A DNA stretch of 64,000 nucleotides from Gammaproteobacteria bacterium (GCA_016744995.1 JADGDG010000001.1:722011-786010); one strand, 5' to 3'; shown: positions 19,786-29,473, counted from the first letter of the stretch. Translations and numbers: made by a program. Notes: a model not told the origin generated them from the letters alone.

Positions 19786-21927
19786 ATGTTAAACGAACTC
19801 AAGTTTAAAACCAAGTTGCTCACTGGGTATGCTCTTATATTATTATTGATGGTGATCATCACTGTGGTTGTAACACTCAGTGTTAAATCACTGGAAACTA
19901 ATTTTAACTGGGTTAACCATACCCATGAAGTCTTAGACAAAGCCTCAAAAATTGAAGCTGCTGCTGTTGACATGGAAACAGGTATGAGAGGTTACCTTCT
20001 TGCTGGTAAGAAAGAATTTCTGAGTCCTTACAATCAAGGTCAGAAAGCTTTTGATACACTGCTTAATGAATTATCAAATACAGTATCAGACAATCCCGCA
20101 CAGGTTAAACTATTATCAGAGATTTCCTCTACAATTAGCCAATGGAAAAGTAATGTAACAGAGCCTGTTATTAAATTAAGAACAGAGATTGGTGATTCTA
20201 AATCAATGAATGATATGGCAGATGTTATAAAGCAGGCAAAAGGTAAACAATATTTTGATAAATTCAGAGGTCAGTTAAAACTTTTTATCGAACGTGAACA
20301 GGCACTGATGAGTGAGCGTCAGGAAAAAGCAAAAACCAGTGAAGATATTACAGAGCTTAAACAATTAACTGCCTGGGTTGAACATACTTATAAAGTCATT
20401 GCTACTGCACAAAAAATAGTTGCCTCGGCAGTTGATATGGAAACAGGTATGCGTGGTTTCTTACTTGCAGGACAAGATCAATTTCTTGAGCCTTATAATA
20501 ATGGTAAGCAGCATTTTTTTCTGTTAATAGAAGAGTTAACTAAAACAGTTTCTGATAACCCAGCGCAAGTTACACTATTGAATGAAAGCAGCAAAACAAT
20601 TAGTGACTGGATTAGTTTAGTTGTGGAACAACAAATAAACCTGCGCCGTGAAATTGGTCACGCTAAAACAATGGATGATATGGCAGATCTGGTGGGTCAG
20701 GCAAAAGGAAAAGTCTATTTTGATAAATTTAGAAAGCAAATTAGTACATTCAAAGAAAGAGAAAGCAGGCTAATGGAGCAGCGCATGGATTCTTTACAAA
20801 GTACAGAATCTTTTCTCATTAATATTACTATTTTTGGCACCCTGCTTGCTATTTTCATTGGTTTAGGAATTGCCTTATGGTTAACTAAACACATTACGGA
20901 TCTTTTAGGTGGTGAGCCTGCTTATATTGCTAAAATTGCACAAACAGTTGCTGCAGGTGATTTATCAATGGAGCTTGAACATGAAGGCACAGCTAAAGGT
21001 ATTTTTTCTGAAATGAAAAAAATGATGTTAACATTGCAGGAAAAGGCTGAGCTGGCCCAAAAAATTGCGTCAGGTGAACTTGATCATAAAGTCAGCCTGG
21101 CTTCAGAAAAAGATTCTTTAGGGCATGCCTTAGAAGCAATGATCACTAACCTGAATGAAGTTTTAGCACAAACACAACTGTCCAGTAACGAAATTTCTCA
21201 AGGAAGCAGCAGTGTCTCTAATAGCAGCTCTGTACTTTCTAATGGTGCTGCTCAACAAGCAGAAAGCCTGAAAAATATTGCTGTTTCATTAAATGACTTA
21301 ACATCTAAAGCCAATAGCAATGCTGAAAGTGCCAATGAAGCACGTAAATTAGTCTCACAGGCGCAGCAGGAAGCTACTCAGGGCAGAGCTAAAATGGAAG
21401 AAATGATACAGGCAATGGAAGATATTTCTCAATCTGGGAAGAGCATATCTGAATTTATTAGCAGTATAGATGAAATTGCTGAGCAGACCAATTTACTCGC
21501 TTTAAATGCTGCAATTGAAGCTGCTCGAGCAGGTGAACAAGGTCGTGGCTTTGCTGTTGTTGCAGACGAAGTTCGGAGCCTTGCTGCAAAAAGTACAGCT
21601 GCTGCTGAAGAGACATCAAAATTAATCTCAGGCTCTGTTGATAAAACAAAAAATGGCAGTCTCATTGCCACTAATACAGCTGAAAGCCTTAAAAATATTT
21701 CTGAAACAATCAGTAAAGCAGCCAATCTTGTTAATGAAATTGCAAGTGCAAGTGATGAACAGGCACAAGGTGCAGAGGTCATTAATCAAGAGGTCGTAGT
21801 AATCGATGGAGTTACTCGAAAAAATAATGAAACAGCTCAGGAAAGTGCAGCAGCAGCTGAACAATTATCTATGCAGGCAGAGCAACTACAGGATATGTTA
21901 TCACGCTTTAAACTTGCGAATAGTTAG
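19786..21927 (+). CDS. Methyl-accepting chemotaxis protein with duplicated CHASE3-like sensor
   Basis: A 713-residue chemoreceptor. TM1 is at ~12-32. Two CHASE3-like units follow: the first around 42-180 and the second around 197-335, each with the DMETGMRG(Y/F)LLAG motif and SDNPAQV, at a constant offset of 155 residues. TM2 (~345-365) leads into a HAMP-type linker and the methyl-accepting domain. The signalling tip is conserved ([20 protein letters not shown], then [14 protein letters not shown]). AGAGG precedes the ATG. No C-terminal CheR-binding pentapeptide is obvious. No che genes are adjacent, so it feeds a pathway encoded elsewhere. A strong terminator follows. Confidence 0.93.
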   Translation: MLNELKFKTKLLTGYALILLLMVIITVVVTLSVKSLETNFNWVNHTHEVLDKASKIEAAAVDMETGMRGYLLAGKKEFLSPYNQGQKAFDTLLNELSNTVSDNPAQVKLLSEISSTISQWKSNVTEPVIKLRTEIGDSKSMNDMADVIKQAKGKQYFDKFRGQLKLFIEREQALMSERQEKAKTSEDITELKQLTAWVEHTYKVIATAQKIVASAVDMETGMRGFLLAGQDQFLEPYNNGKQHFFLLIEELTKTVSDNPAQVTLLNESSKTISDWISLVVEQQINLRREIGHAKTMDDMADLVGQAKGKVYFDKFRKQISTFKERESRLMEQRMDSLQSTESFLINITIFGTLLAIFIGLGIALWLTKHITDLLGGEPAYIAKIAQTVAAGDLSMELEHEGTAKGIFSEMKKMMLTLQEKAELAQKIASGELDHKVSLASEKDSLGHALEAMITNLNEVLAQTQLSSNEISQGSSSVSNSSSVLSNGAAQQAESLKNIAVSLNDLTSKANSNAESANEARKLVSQAQQEATQGRAKMEEMIQAMEDISQSGKSISEFISSIDEIAEQTNLLALNAAIEAARAGEQGRGFAVVADEVRSLAAKSTAAAEETSKLISGSVDKTKNGSLIATNTAESLKNISETISKAANLVNEIASASDEQAQGAEVINQEVVVIDGVTRKNNETAQESAAAAEQLSMQAEQLQDMLSRFKLANS

Positions 21928-21996
21928 CGAAATTGTATCTTTTTATTTTTCAGCAAAAGCAAAATGACTTTTGCCTGAATTTTTTTAAGGTACATT

Positions 21997-22035
21997 GCCC
22001 TGTCTGCAGATGATGTTAGAGCAGACAGGGCTTTT
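21997..22035 (+). terminator. Intrinsic terminator of the chemoreceptor gene
   Basis: GCCCTGTCTGC (21997-22007) pairs perfectly with GCAGACAGGGC (22021-22031), loop 13 nt, followed directly by TTTT. It is 70 bp after the chemoreceptor stop. Confidence 0.88.
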
Positions 22036-22244
22036 CCATTATCAGGAAAAACTGCTATTCCAGTACTACAACCTATATAAAATCTATATCATTCACATAT
22101 AAAAATCCTGGCAGCAGCAAATTCAAATATGTTAAATCACGTGAAACTTCTGTCCGTGATCCTGGGATCTAAATTAGTAGATTCAAAATATCAGGCAATT
22201 AATTCATAAGCCGTCATATTATCCGAATAATTAAGGAGCAGCCT

Positions 22245-22403
22245 GTGACACAAAGCTATGTTCAATTACATTTGTGTGAGAGCCAGAGCAGGTATTCAGT
22301 CAAAGAGCTTATTAATATAGATATTTTAGTTTTTGCTCGTGAAATTGCTCGAAAAATCCAGCATCATTGTGCCCGGATGACTGTCTGGCAGCGTGAAGGC
22401 TGA
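22245..22403 (+). CDS. Small protein of unknown function coupled to aminotransferase
   Basis: A 52-residue ORF starting at GTG with AAGGAG six bases upstream, the best ribosome-binding site in this stretch. Its stop TGA overlaps the aminotransferase ATG (TGATG at 22401-22405), the classic arrangement for translational coupling. The product has two Cys and a basic, partly hydrophobic helix (LVFAREIARKIQHHCARM); no family recognised. It may be a real small protein or a leader peptide that sets aminotransferase translation. The rest of 22036-22244 holds nothing clear. Confidence 0.45.
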   Translation: MTQSYVQLHLCESQSRYSVKELINIDILVFAREIARKIQHHCARMTVWQREG

Positions 22404-23542
22404 TGGCATTTCCTGAGCTGAAAATGGCCGCCTGGCATGCGGCAATGCAGGCACATGTAAAATATGACTTATCAGCATCCAGTGCGCAGTCAGCCAGTAT
22501 TGCTGATTTGCTTGAATGGAGTGATGCTGCAGCCAGAGTACTCTGGACTGACTTCTGTGGGGATAATGTCAAGCTGGGTTATAATAGCCCACTGGGGATG
22601 TCGATACTGAGAAATGAAATTGCTCGATGGTATGGTATCAGCCCGGAGCATTGTCTTACTTTTGCCGGTGCTGTTGAAGCTATTTTTTGTGCCTGCGCCA
22701 CATTACTTTCAGAGTCTGATGAAGTGGTGCTTATAACTCCGGGATTTGAACCACTTTGGGCAATTCCTGAGGCATTAAAATGCAAGGTCACTAAAGTCCC
22801 TTTAGATTATTCCGTTGAGAAGGACAATAGCTGGTCACTTGATCTCAATAAAGTAGAGCAGGCACTACATAGTTTGCCAAAGTTACTGATTGTTAATTTC
22901 CCCAATAATCCTACCGGTATGACCATTTCTGAGGATGATATGAAGGGTATTATTGAGCTTGTTGATAAAAAAGGTATCTGGCTGCTCTCAGATGAGGTTT
23001 TTCGCGGTCTGGAATATAATACACCTTCGTTACCGTCTTTTGCTTCCCTGTATCATCGTGCTATCAGTATCGGGGTCTTATCCAAAGCTCTTGGTCTGGG
23101 TGGTGTTCGTGTTGGCTGGGCTGCTTGTCAGGATCAAACTATGTTGCAGCAAATGCTTAATCGAAAGTTCTATTTTTCAGTTTGTAATGGTCAGGCTGAT
23201 GAAATTTTGGCAACTCTGGCACTTCGAGCTAGGGAGACTATATTATGGAAAAATAATTTGCTTATTCAGGAAAATCTAAAAGCACTGAAGGTGTTTTTCC
23301 AACAACACTCTGAATTATTATCCTGTGCTCAACCCCAAAGTGGCTGCACTGCTTTTCCTCAATTCAATGAACGGAGTAAGCATACATCTTGTGAAGATCT
23401 TGTTAAAAGCTCTGGCATAAAACTTTTGCCGGGTCATCTTTTTTCAGAGGATAAAGCTTTGCATTTTCGTATTGGTTTTGGTTATGCTTCATTTAATGAA
23501 AATCTGTGTCGATTGTCAAAGGCGTTCAGTTTGCTGCAATAG
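22403..23542 (+). CDS. PLP-dependent aminotransferase (class I/II)
   Basis: A 379-residue fold-type I aminotransferase. The PLP lysine is in SIGVLSKALGLGGVRVGW (~residue 230). Other landmarks are NFPNNPTGMTIS (substrate and PLP Asn), LLSDEVFRGLEY (Asp binding the pyridine nitrogen), YNSPLGMSILRNEIA near the N-terminus and the C-terminal HFRIGFG arginine that binds the carboxylate. The substrate cannot be read from the sequence; it resembles small branches near aspartate/capreomycidine-type enzymes. Its ATG overlaps the stop of a 52-codon ORF. Its 3' end is only 7 bp from the convergent plsC gene. Confidence 0.88.
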   Translation: MAFPELKMAAWHAAMQAHVKYDLSASSAQSASIADLLEWSDAAARVLWTDFCGDNVKLGYNSPLGMSILRNEIARWYGISPEHCLTFAGAVEAIFCACATLLSESDEVVLITPGFEPLWAIPEALKCKVTKVPLDYSVEKDNSWSLDLNKVEQALHSLPKLLIVNFPNNPTGMTISEDDMKGIIELVDKKGIWLLSDEVFRGLEYNTPSLPSFASLYHRAISIGVLSKALGLGGVRVGWAACQDQTMLQQMLNRKFYFSVCNGQADEILATLALRARETILWKNNLLIQENLKALKVFFQQHSELLSCAQPQSGCTAFPQFNERSKHTSCEDLVKSSGIKLLPGHLFSEDKALHFRIGFGYASFNENLCRLSKAFSLLQ

Positions 23543-23549
23543 TGAAGGT

Positions 23550-24269
23550 TTAGGAATAATCCTTTTCATAAATTGTTTCAAGTGTTGACTCAATCCAGTG
23601 TTCAGAAGTCTGTTTTATTTGCTTAGTCGTGAGTTCATTGCTTTTAATAACCGGGCCGATGACCATTTTTATAGTGCCGGCTTTTTTAACAAATTGACCT
23701 TTGGGCCAAAATTCTCCAGCATTATGCGCAATGGGTAAAATATCAAACTTTGATTTGCTGGCCAGCATGGCACCGCCAATTTTATAATCGGGTTTATCTC
23801 CGGGCCGCTTACGTGTGCCTTCTGGAAAAATAACCACCCAGTTACCCTCTTTCAGGCGCTGAGTACCTTGATCAACAATTTGTTTTAAAGCTTTTTTCCC
23901 ACTGCTGCGATCAATAGCAATGGACTTCATTGATGCAAGGGTCCAGCCGAAAAAAGGAACCCATAATAACTCTCGTTTTAATATCCAGACCTGTGGAGTG
24001 AAAAGCAACTGCAATGCCATGGTTTCCCAGGTTGACTGATGTTTACAAAAAATAATGCAGGGCTTTTCTGGAATATTTTCCAGACCAGTGATTTCAAATT
24101 TCAGGCCGCAAATAAAACTCAGCACATGAAGTGTGACTCTTGACCAGCTTGAAATTAATTTTGAACGGTATTTATAAGGGACAGGATAAGCAAGTAAAAA
24201 AAATGACGTGGCAATAGGAATAGTAAGCCACATAAAGGCCAGATATAATGTTGAACGAAAATGAGCCAT
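23550..24269 (-). CDS. plsC: 1-acyl-sn-glycerol-3-phosphate acyltransferase (PlsC)
   Basis: A 239-residue lysophosphatidate acyltransferase. HX4D is in CKHQSTWETMAL (~residues 75-82). The second block is VVIFPEGTRKRPGDKPDYKI with GGAMLA following. Two hydrophobic N-terminal stretches (~8-28 and ~44-58) tether it to the inner membrane. It follows gmhB by 10 bp on the minus strand; the order glyQ-glyS-gmhB-plsC is a familiar gammaproteobacterial operon. A second acyltransferase at 16173 makes the window carry two PlsC-like proteins. Confidence 0.92.
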   Translation of the reverse strand: MAHFRSTLYLAFMWLTIPIATSFFLLAYPVPYKYRSKLISSWSRVTLHVLSFICGLKFEITGLENIPEKPCIIFCKHQSTWETMALQLLFTPQVWILKRELLWVPFFGWTLASMKSIAIDRSSGKKALKQIVDQGTQRLKEGNWVVIFPEGTRKRPGDKPDYKIGGAMLASKSKFDILPIAHNAGEFWPKGQFVKKAGTIKMVIGPVIKSNELTTKQIKQTSEHWIESTLETIYEKDYS

Positions 24270-24279
24270 ATTAAAATCT

Positions 24280-24978
24280 CTAATGTGTCGTTAATAGTTG
24301 TTTTGTAAAGTCGGCCAGATCATCATAAACTGGAAGCTGTGCATACTCTGTTAAGTTATCCTGCGATATTTTATTTAGACTGCGTAAGCCTTTTCCCGTT
24401 TTAACCAGAGCAACTTTAGCACCTGCCGCCATCCCGGCCTGCAGATCACGTAGAGAATCTCCGACAACAAAAACATTGGCGAGAGAGCCTTCAGCGTGTA
24501 AAGAGCCTTCAGCGCGCGAGGAGCCTTCAGCGGATAAAGAGTCATCAGCCGGTAAAGAGCCATCAGCGGGTCGAGAGCCTTCAGCCGGCAAAGAGTCATC
24601 AGCGGATAAAGAGCTATTAGCCAATAAGGAATGATGATCCTCAGCTATCTGTAAAATCATGCCGGGTTTAGGCTTGCGGCAGCTGCAATGATCATCCGGG
24701 CCATGAGGGCAATAATAAAACTGTTCAATTTTTCCACCAAGCGGTGCCAGCAACAACTGTAACTTGTTATGCATTGCCTCCAGAGTTGCGGTGCTGAATA
24801 ATTTTCGGGCAATTCCAGACTGATTGGTTGCAACCATGACCGAATAACCTGCCTGGCAAAGTTGAGCGATGGCTTCAAGACTGCCGGGAAGTGGAATGAA
24901 CTCGTCTGGTGTTTTAATAAAGTGATCAGAATCCTGATTAATCACTCCATCCCGATCAAGAATAATGAGTCGTGACAT
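24280..24978 (-). CDS. gmhB: D-glycero-beta-D-manno-heptose 1,7-bisphosphate 7-phosphatase with repeat insertion
   Basis: A HAD-family phosphatase of ADP-heptose synthesis for LPS core. The catalytic LDRDGVINQD is at residues 7-16, followed by ATNQSGIAR. The zinc-site Cys/His set is CPHGPDDHCSCRKP and motif III is KPKPGMI. VVGDSLRDLQAGMAAGAKV completes the fold. Between the KPKPGM helix and VVGDS lies a 48-residue insertion of eight hexapeptides of the type LPADGS/LSAEGS, encoded by an 18-bp tandem repeat (24485-24628). The E. coli enzyme is about 191 residues; this one is 232, and the insertion explains the difference. It falls in a surface loop position and all catalytic motifs are intact, so the enzyme is probably active. 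Confidence 0.92.
   Translation of the reverse strand: MSRLIILDRDGVINQDSDHFIKTPDEFIPLPGSLEAIAQLCQAGYSVMVATNQSGIARKLFSTATLEAMHNKLQLLLAPLGGKIEQFYYCPHGPDDHCSCRKPKPGMILQIAEDHHSLLANSSLSADDSLPAEGSRPADGSLPADDSLSAEGSSRAEGSLHAEGSLANVFVVGDSLRDLQAGMAAGAKVALVKTGKGLRSLNKISQDNLTEYAQLPVYDDLADFTKQLLTTH
24485..24628. repeat. 18-bp tandem repeat, eight units, inside gmhB
   Basis: Eight exact-length 18-bp units with consensus close to GAGCCTTCAGCGGRTAAA and no indels, running from 24485 to 24628. Read on the minus strand they give hexapeptides with Ala-Asp/Glu-Gly/Asp-Ser. The units differ from each other at a few positions, so the array is not brand new. Confidence 0.92.
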
Positions 24979-24996
24979 CTTCTGCAGACCTGAGTG

Positions 24997-27075
24997 CTAT
25001 TTTTTTGCCAGTAAAGACAGATCAGCAACCTGCATAAACTGCCCCTGTAACTGACCAAGCAATGCAATACGATTATTTTTTAATGTTTCATCATCAGCCA
25101 TGACCATGACATCATCAAAGAAAGTATCAACAACTTCTCTTAACTCAGCAAGCTCAGTGAGTGCCTGGGTATAAAGGGATTGGGCTAATAAAGGCTCGAC
25201 CCGTTGAGTTATAGTAGTTAATTTCTCAGCCAAATTCTTTTCGGCTGTCTCAACAAATAAAGCACTATTAACTTCAGTGGGTTTATTGCCTTTTAATTTC
25301 TTCAGTATATTAGCTATGCGTTTATTGGCAGCAGCGAGTGATTCTGCGGCATCAAGTTGTTTAAACTGATTAACAGCTGTAATTCGACAGGCAAGATCAT
25401 AGGGCTGAGGTGGTGTTAAAGCGATCACAGAATCAAACACATCAGGGCTGATACCCTGTTCGGCAAAGTAACCCTTTAGACGATCCAGCATAAATTTATA
25501 AACTGGCTGACAGGCCTTTTCGGCTTCGATTTCCGTGGGAAATAATGTTGCAGATTTTTGCAGCAGCTGTGGAATATCCAGCACCAGTTTATTTTCAATA
25601 ATGGTGCGTAATAGTCCAAGTGCCGCACGTCTTAAAGCAAAGGGATCTTTATCACCGCTGGGAATTTGTCCTAAGGCAAAAATACCCATGAGGGTGTCAA
25701 TGCGTTCAGCAATAGAAACAATCTGCCCAGTTGCAGAGGCGGGTGTCTGATCTCCGGAAAAACGCGGCATGTATTGTTCATCAAGTGCCATAGCAACGGC
25801 TTTATCTTCGCCGTCATTATGTGCGTAATAGCGTCCCATAATTCCCTGTAAATCTGGAAATTCATTTACCATGTCCGTCATGAGATCACACTTGGCTAAT
25901 TGGGCAGCGCGCTTTGCCAGGGTGCTGTCTTCATTCATTTCATTGGCTATGATGGCAGCTAATTCTGTGACGCGCTGGGTTTTGTCATAAACAGTGCCTA
26001 ATTTGTTTTGAAAAATGACACTCTTCAGGCGTTCAAGTTTATTTTCAAGAGGTGTTTTTTTATCCTGAGACCAGAAAAAATTAGCATCAGATAAACGTGG
26101 GCGAATGACTCTTTCATTACCCTTTTTAATTTGTTCCGGATCAGTGCTGTCAATATTACTGATGGTAATAAAATAAGGCATTAACTGATCCTGGGCATCT
26201 ACGATATGAAAATATTTCTGGTGTTTTTTCATAGCTGAAATCAATGCTTCAGAAGGGACATCAAGAAAGTGTTTTTCGAACTCGCCGACAATGACCTGAG
26301 GCCACTCAACCATACTGGTGACTTCATCAAGTAAATCCGGATCGATGATTGCCTGACCACCTGTTTTGGCTGCAGCTTCATTAATCTGCTGGCGTATCAG
26401 GCTTTGACGTTTATTAAAGTCTGCGATAACCATGCCCTGCTGTTCTAATAATGTTTCATATTCAGAAGGTGCAGATATGGTAATTTGCTGAGGTTTATGA
26501 AAACGGTGGCCACGGGTTTTATTTGCTGTAGTGACACTGAGGATCTTAGTGGTGATGACTTCATCACCTAATAAGATAATGGCCCAGTGAACGGGTCTGA
26601 CAAACAGAGCATCCAGATCACCCCAATGCATTCGTTTTGGTATCGGTAGTTTATCCAGAGCCGTTTGAAAAATAGCCGGGATAAGCGCAGCGGCCTGTTT
26701 GCCTTGTTCTTTAATAGTGTAAGCCAGCCATGCTCCTTTGTCGGTTTCCAGTTTGGTCAGCTGTTCCACTTCAACATTGCAGGATTTTGCAAAGCCCTGA
26801 GCGGCTTTTGTTGGGCAACCCTCTTCGTCAAATGCAGCCTGTAGAGCCGGGCCTCGTCGTTCAATGGATTTATCAGGTGATGTGGTGCTTAATTGGCTGA
26901 TCACCAGAGCAAGACGACGTGGTGTGGCATAGGATTTGATCGCATCATAACTTAAATCTGCATCATCGAGTCCTTTTGCTATGCCATTTTTAAAAGCCTG
27001 AAGTAATCCTTTTAATGCAGTAGGAGGCAGCTCTTCAGTTCCCAGCTCTATTAATAAATCTTTTTTATCTGACAC
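24997..27075 (-). CDS. glyS: Glycine--tRNA ligase beta subunit
   Basis: The 692-residue beta chain of the bacterial alpha2beta2 glycyl-tRNA synthetase, which carries tRNA recognition. The N-terminus (LLIELGTEELPPTAL), the YATPRRLALVI block, MHWGDLDALFVRPVHWAIIL and the HHWQKYF-like MKKHQKYFHIVD segment are typical, as is the C-terminal anticodon-binding domain ending in FFDDVMVMADDETLKNNR. The length matches E. coli GlyS (689). It lies 81 bp downstream of glyQ and 18 bp upstream of gmhB on the same strand. Confidence 0.97.
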   Translation of the reverse strand: MSDKKDLLIELGTEELPPTALKGLLQAFKNGIAKGLDDADLSYDAIKSYATPRRLALVISQLSTTSPDKSIERRGPALQAAFDEEGCPTKAAQGFAKSCNVEVEQLTKLETDKGAWLAYTIKEQGKQAAALIPAIFQTALDKLPIPKRMHWGDLDALFVRPVHWAIILLGDEVITTKILSVTTANKTRGHRFHKPQQITISAPSEYETLLEQQGMVIADFNKRQSLIRQQINEAAAKTGGQAIIDPDLLDEVTSMVEWPQVIVGEFEKHFLDVPSEALISAMKKHQKYFHIVDAQDQLMPYFITISNIDSTDPEQIKKGNERVIRPRLSDANFFWSQDKKTPLENKLERLKSVIFQNKLGTVYDKTQRVTELAAIIANEMNEDSTLAKRAAQLAKCDLMTDMVNEFPDLQGIMGRYYAHNDGEDKAVAMALDEQYMPRFSGDQTPASATGQIVSIAERIDTLMGIFALGQIPSGDKDPFALRRAALGLLRTIIENKLVLDIPQLLQKSATLFPTEIEAEKACQPVYKFMLDRLKGYFAEQGISPDVFDSVIALTPPQPYDLACRITAVNQFKQLDAAESLAAANKRIANILKKLKGNKPTEVNSALFVETAEKNLAEKLTTITQRVEPLLAQSLYTQALTELAELREVVDTFFDDVMVMADDETLKNNRIALLGQLQGQFMQVADLSLLAKK

Positions 27076-27156
27076 GGTTTCAACTCTTTTTGAATTCTAT
27101 TTGTTGGTAAGTGTTTACTTACTTGCTAGTCGTTAACTTTGTTAAGTTTTTATGTC

Positions 27157-28098
27157 TTACTTTTTAGCATTATTTTTCACCATAGGAAAACCAAGTGCTT
27201 CCCTTCGGTCATAATAGGCCTGAGCAACGGCTCTGGATAAGGCTCGAACACGACCAATAAAGCGGGCTCTTTCTGTGACAGAAATAGCATGGCGAGCATC
27301 CAGTAAGTTAAAGGCATGGGAGGCTTTGACCATCATTTCATAGGCAGGCAGTGGTAAATTCTCTTCAATCAGGCGTTTACTCTCTGATTCAAGATGATCG
27401 AATTGCCCAAATAAGGCATCAACCGGTGCCTGTTCAAAGTTATAGGCAGACATTTCGACTTCATTTTGATGAAATACATCGCCATAAGTGACTTTGCCTA
27501 AAGGGCCATCAGTCCAGATCAGATCATAGATGCTTTCAACGCCCTGTAAATACATGGCAATACGTTCCAGGCCATAGGTGATTTCACCTGTAACAGGTTT
27601 ACATTCAATTCCACCAACTTGTTGGAAATAAGTGAATTGAGTGACTTCCATGCCATTAAGCCAGACTTCCCAGCCCAGTCCCCATGCTCCAAGAGTCGGA
27701 GATTCCCAGTTGTCTTCAACAAAACGAATATCATGAACCAGTGGATCAAGTCCCAGCATTTTTAAGGAGCCAAGGTATAATTCCTGGATCTCAAGAGGAG
27801 ATGGCTTAATAACCACCTGAAATTGGTAATAATGTTGCAGGCGGTTTGGGTTTTCACCATAACGGCCATCAGTTGGACGTCTGCAGGGCTGTACATAAGC
27901 GGCACTCCATGGCTCAGGGCCAATGGCGCGCAGAAAGGTGGCTGGATGGAAGGTGCCGGCACCCATTTCCATATCGTAGGGCTGCTGCAAAACACAGCCC
28001 TTTTCGGCCCAATAAGATTGCAGTGACAGAATGAGTCCCTGAAAAGTAGAAACATCTAATGGATTCGGTTTGTTATTGTCTGGTGCTGTAGTAGACAT
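27157..28098 (-). CDS. glyQ: Glycine--tRNA ligase alpha subunit
   Basis: The catalytic alpha chain of glycyl-tRNA synthetase, very close to E. coli Gly[61 protein letters not shown] and [15 protein letters not shown] chose the start at 28098 (MSTTAPDNN), giving 313 residues. The longer reading frame would add 17 residues absent from homologues. It heads the glyQ-glyS-gmhB-plsC operon, so aminoacylation and lipid A/LPS and phospholipid functions are cotranscribed. Confidence 0.95.
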   Translation of the reverse strand: MSTTAPDNNKPNPLDVSTFQGLILSLQSYWAEKGCVLQQPYDMEMGAGTFHPATFLRAIGPEPWSAAYVQPCRRPTDGRYGENPNRLQHYYQFQVVIKPSPLEIQELYLGSLKMLGLDPLVHDIRFVEDNWESPTLGAWGLGWEVWLNGMEVTQFTYFQQVGGIECKPVTGEITYGLERIAMYLQGVESIYDLIWTDGPLGKVTYGDVFHQNEVEMSAYNFEQAPVDALFGQFDHLESESKRLIEENLPLPAYEMMVKASHAFNLLDARHAISVTERARFIGRVRALSRAVAQAYYDRREALGFPMVKNNAKK

Positions 28099-28368
28099 GG
28101 TCTTTATCTGATTTCTGTTAAGTTTATTAAATATATAAAAAGCATACAATTATACATTATCCCTGAACCACTTGGAAATACAGTTTTTTCAAGAAAATTA
28201 AGCCTACTCTTCGACTTATGGAATTTCTAAACAGGTGATTGGGAGCTTGTAAAAACAAAAAACGTCCTTTTTATATTGTGATTTTGAAAGATTATCAGTT
28301 ATGGTCAGGTCTGTTAGCTACTAGCTGAGAACTTTCATTTACACAACTGTCAAAAAAGGAATAGAACA

Positions 28369-28833
28369 TTGAAATTTATAAAAAGCGGATTAGTACTACT
28401 ATTATTACTTATGAATACAGCAGCATTTGCTGTTGATGGATTAATAGTAAAATCCAGTGCGTATAGCGTGGCTGAGACTCTGGATCGTTTTGAAATGATT
28501 ATTAAAAAGAAAGGTATTACTGTTTTTGCCCGGATTAATCATGCACAAGGGGCAGAAAAAGTTGGCCTGGTTATGGCTCCGACTGAAGTTATTATTTTCG
28601 GTAATCCTAAATTAGGTTCCCCTTTGATGCTGAGTGAACGCACTGCTGCCATTGATTTACCACTTAAAGCCATTGTCTGGCAAGATAAAGAAGGTAAAGT
28701 CTGGCTGGCCTATAACTCACCTGACTATATTGCTGGCCGGCATGGCATAAAAGATAAACAGAAGGTTATCAAAAAAATGACCGGTGCATTAAATAAATTT
28801 TCTAACTATGCGACTAAAAAGAGCGACTCCTGA
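28369..28833 (+). CDS. DUF302 domain protein, secreted
   Basis: A 154-residue protein with a signal peptide (residues ~1-21, core GLVLLLLLMNTAAFA) and one DUF302 domain: YSVAETLDRFEMIIKKKGI, then IIFGNPKLGSPLM and DLPLKAIVWQDKEGKVWLAY, ending in the RHGI motif. DUF302 proteins are small alpha/beta proteins, often periplasmic and near redox or sulfur genes, with no firm function. The start is TTG (28369) with AAGGA eight bases upstream; no ATG precedes the signal peptide in frame. Confidence 0.85.
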   Translation: MKFIKSGLVLLLLLMNTAAFAVDGLIVKSSAYSVAETLDRFEMIIKKKGITVFARINHAQGAEKVGLVMAPTEVIIFGNPKLGSPLMLSERTAAIDLPLKAIVWQDKEGKVWLAYNSPDYIAGRHGIKDKQKVIKKMTGALNKFSNYATKKSDS

Positions 28834-29076
28834 TTTTTTTCTTAATTCAAAATTGGTCACTATTCAGCCCTTCATGAGGGCTTGTGAATTTCATCACATT
28901 ATTCAGTGTAAGGGGGTGATCCCTAATCACAGGGAAAAGCAACTTCGAATAGACTAAATTACTATCTCTGAATGGTGAACATTATTTACTGAAAGACCGT
29001 CTCAGCACCTACCATTTAGGAATAGATATTTAGACTTAGTAAAGGAACCTCAACCAGTACATAAAAAGGAATTGTC
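28834..29076. other. Intergenic region carrying a copy of a short dispersed palindromic element
   Basis: From about 28969 the sequence resembles the 62701 element (shared ATTATTTACTG core with similar flanks over ~31 bp). Inverted GGGATCAC-like segments near 28915-28935 (GGGGTGATCCCTAATCACAG) are also visible. No ORF was found before 29077. Confidence 0.4.
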
Positions 29077-29175
29077 ATGTATATGGAATATTCTTTATCG
29101 GTATCTCGAACACAGTTCGAATCATCAAGCATTAAAAGTGCCGCTCATTTCATGAGAGGTGCTTCTAATGTTTAA
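29077..29175 (+). CDS. Possible 32-codon leader ORF
   Basis: ATG at 29077 is preceded by AAAAAGGA with a seven-base spacing, and the ORF ends at TAA 29173-29175, overlapping the next gene's ATG (29168) by eight bases. The peptide is Ser-rich with no recognisable motif. The good ribosome-binding site and the overlap are the only support. It could be a small protein or only a translational coupling leader. Confidence 0.3.
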   Translation: MYMEYSLSVSRTQFESSSIKSAAHFMRGASNV

Positions 29176-29431
29176 GTTAATTAATAATACGAAACAATAT
29201 TTTGCTCTTCGTGCGTACCAAAGTAAGCTGCCTTACCAATTACGCGCACTTTATGGTGAACGCAGGCAATACACTCCGACACAAATTACCATTGCCATTC
29301 ATAAAGCAGGCTTGTGCATTGAACACCGTCAACTGGCGTATGAAATGTACCTGTCAAAGGATGAAATTAAGAGCTTTCATGAAAATAGTCGAATTCACCG
29401 TGAGACTTCGCCCCAGCACCAACCTCCTTAA
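29168..29431 (+). CDS. DUF6559-like small protein
   Basis: An 87-residue basic cytosolic protein. The pattern LPYQLRALYGERRQYTPTQI followed by a helix with a central Cys and a YEMYLSKDEIKSFHEN end reminds me of the DUF6559 family of short gammaproteobacterial proteins. Function is unknown. I chose the ATG at 29168, with GAGAGG at good spacing, over an upstream GTG at 29159. It is encoded 79 bp before the PP-loop enzyme, with a strong extended -10 element in between, so the two are probably separate transcription units. Confidence 0.55.
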   Translation: MFKLINNTKQYFALRAYQSKLPYQLRALYGERRQYTPTQITIAIHKAGLCIEHRQLAYEMYLSKDEIKSFHENSRIHRETSPQHQPP

Positions 29432-29464
29432 ATCTATCCGGCTTACCCCTGGCCTCCACTTTTT

Positions 29465-29473
29465 TGTTATAAT
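29465..29473 (+). promoter_or_regulatory. Extended -10 promoter element upstream of PP-loop gene
   Basis: TGTTATAAT is a perfect extended -10 (TGnTATAAT). It lies 38 bp before the PP-loop enzyme start. No good -35 is visible at 17 bp, which extended -10 promoters tolerate. Confidence 0.5.

Noticed and set aside
21429-21864. Minus-strand ORFs within the chemoreceptor
   Set aside because: They are out-of-frame mirrors of the MCP signalling domain coding sequence, with no ribosome-binding site or family match.
22133-22148. Second parS-like site around CACGTG (22138-22143)
   Set aside because: Only the right arm (AAAC) matches; the left arm matches two of five bases, so it is at best a half-site.
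24485-24628. CRISPR array in gmhB
   Set aside because: The units are contiguous 18-mers with no spacers and lie in frame in a coding sequence.
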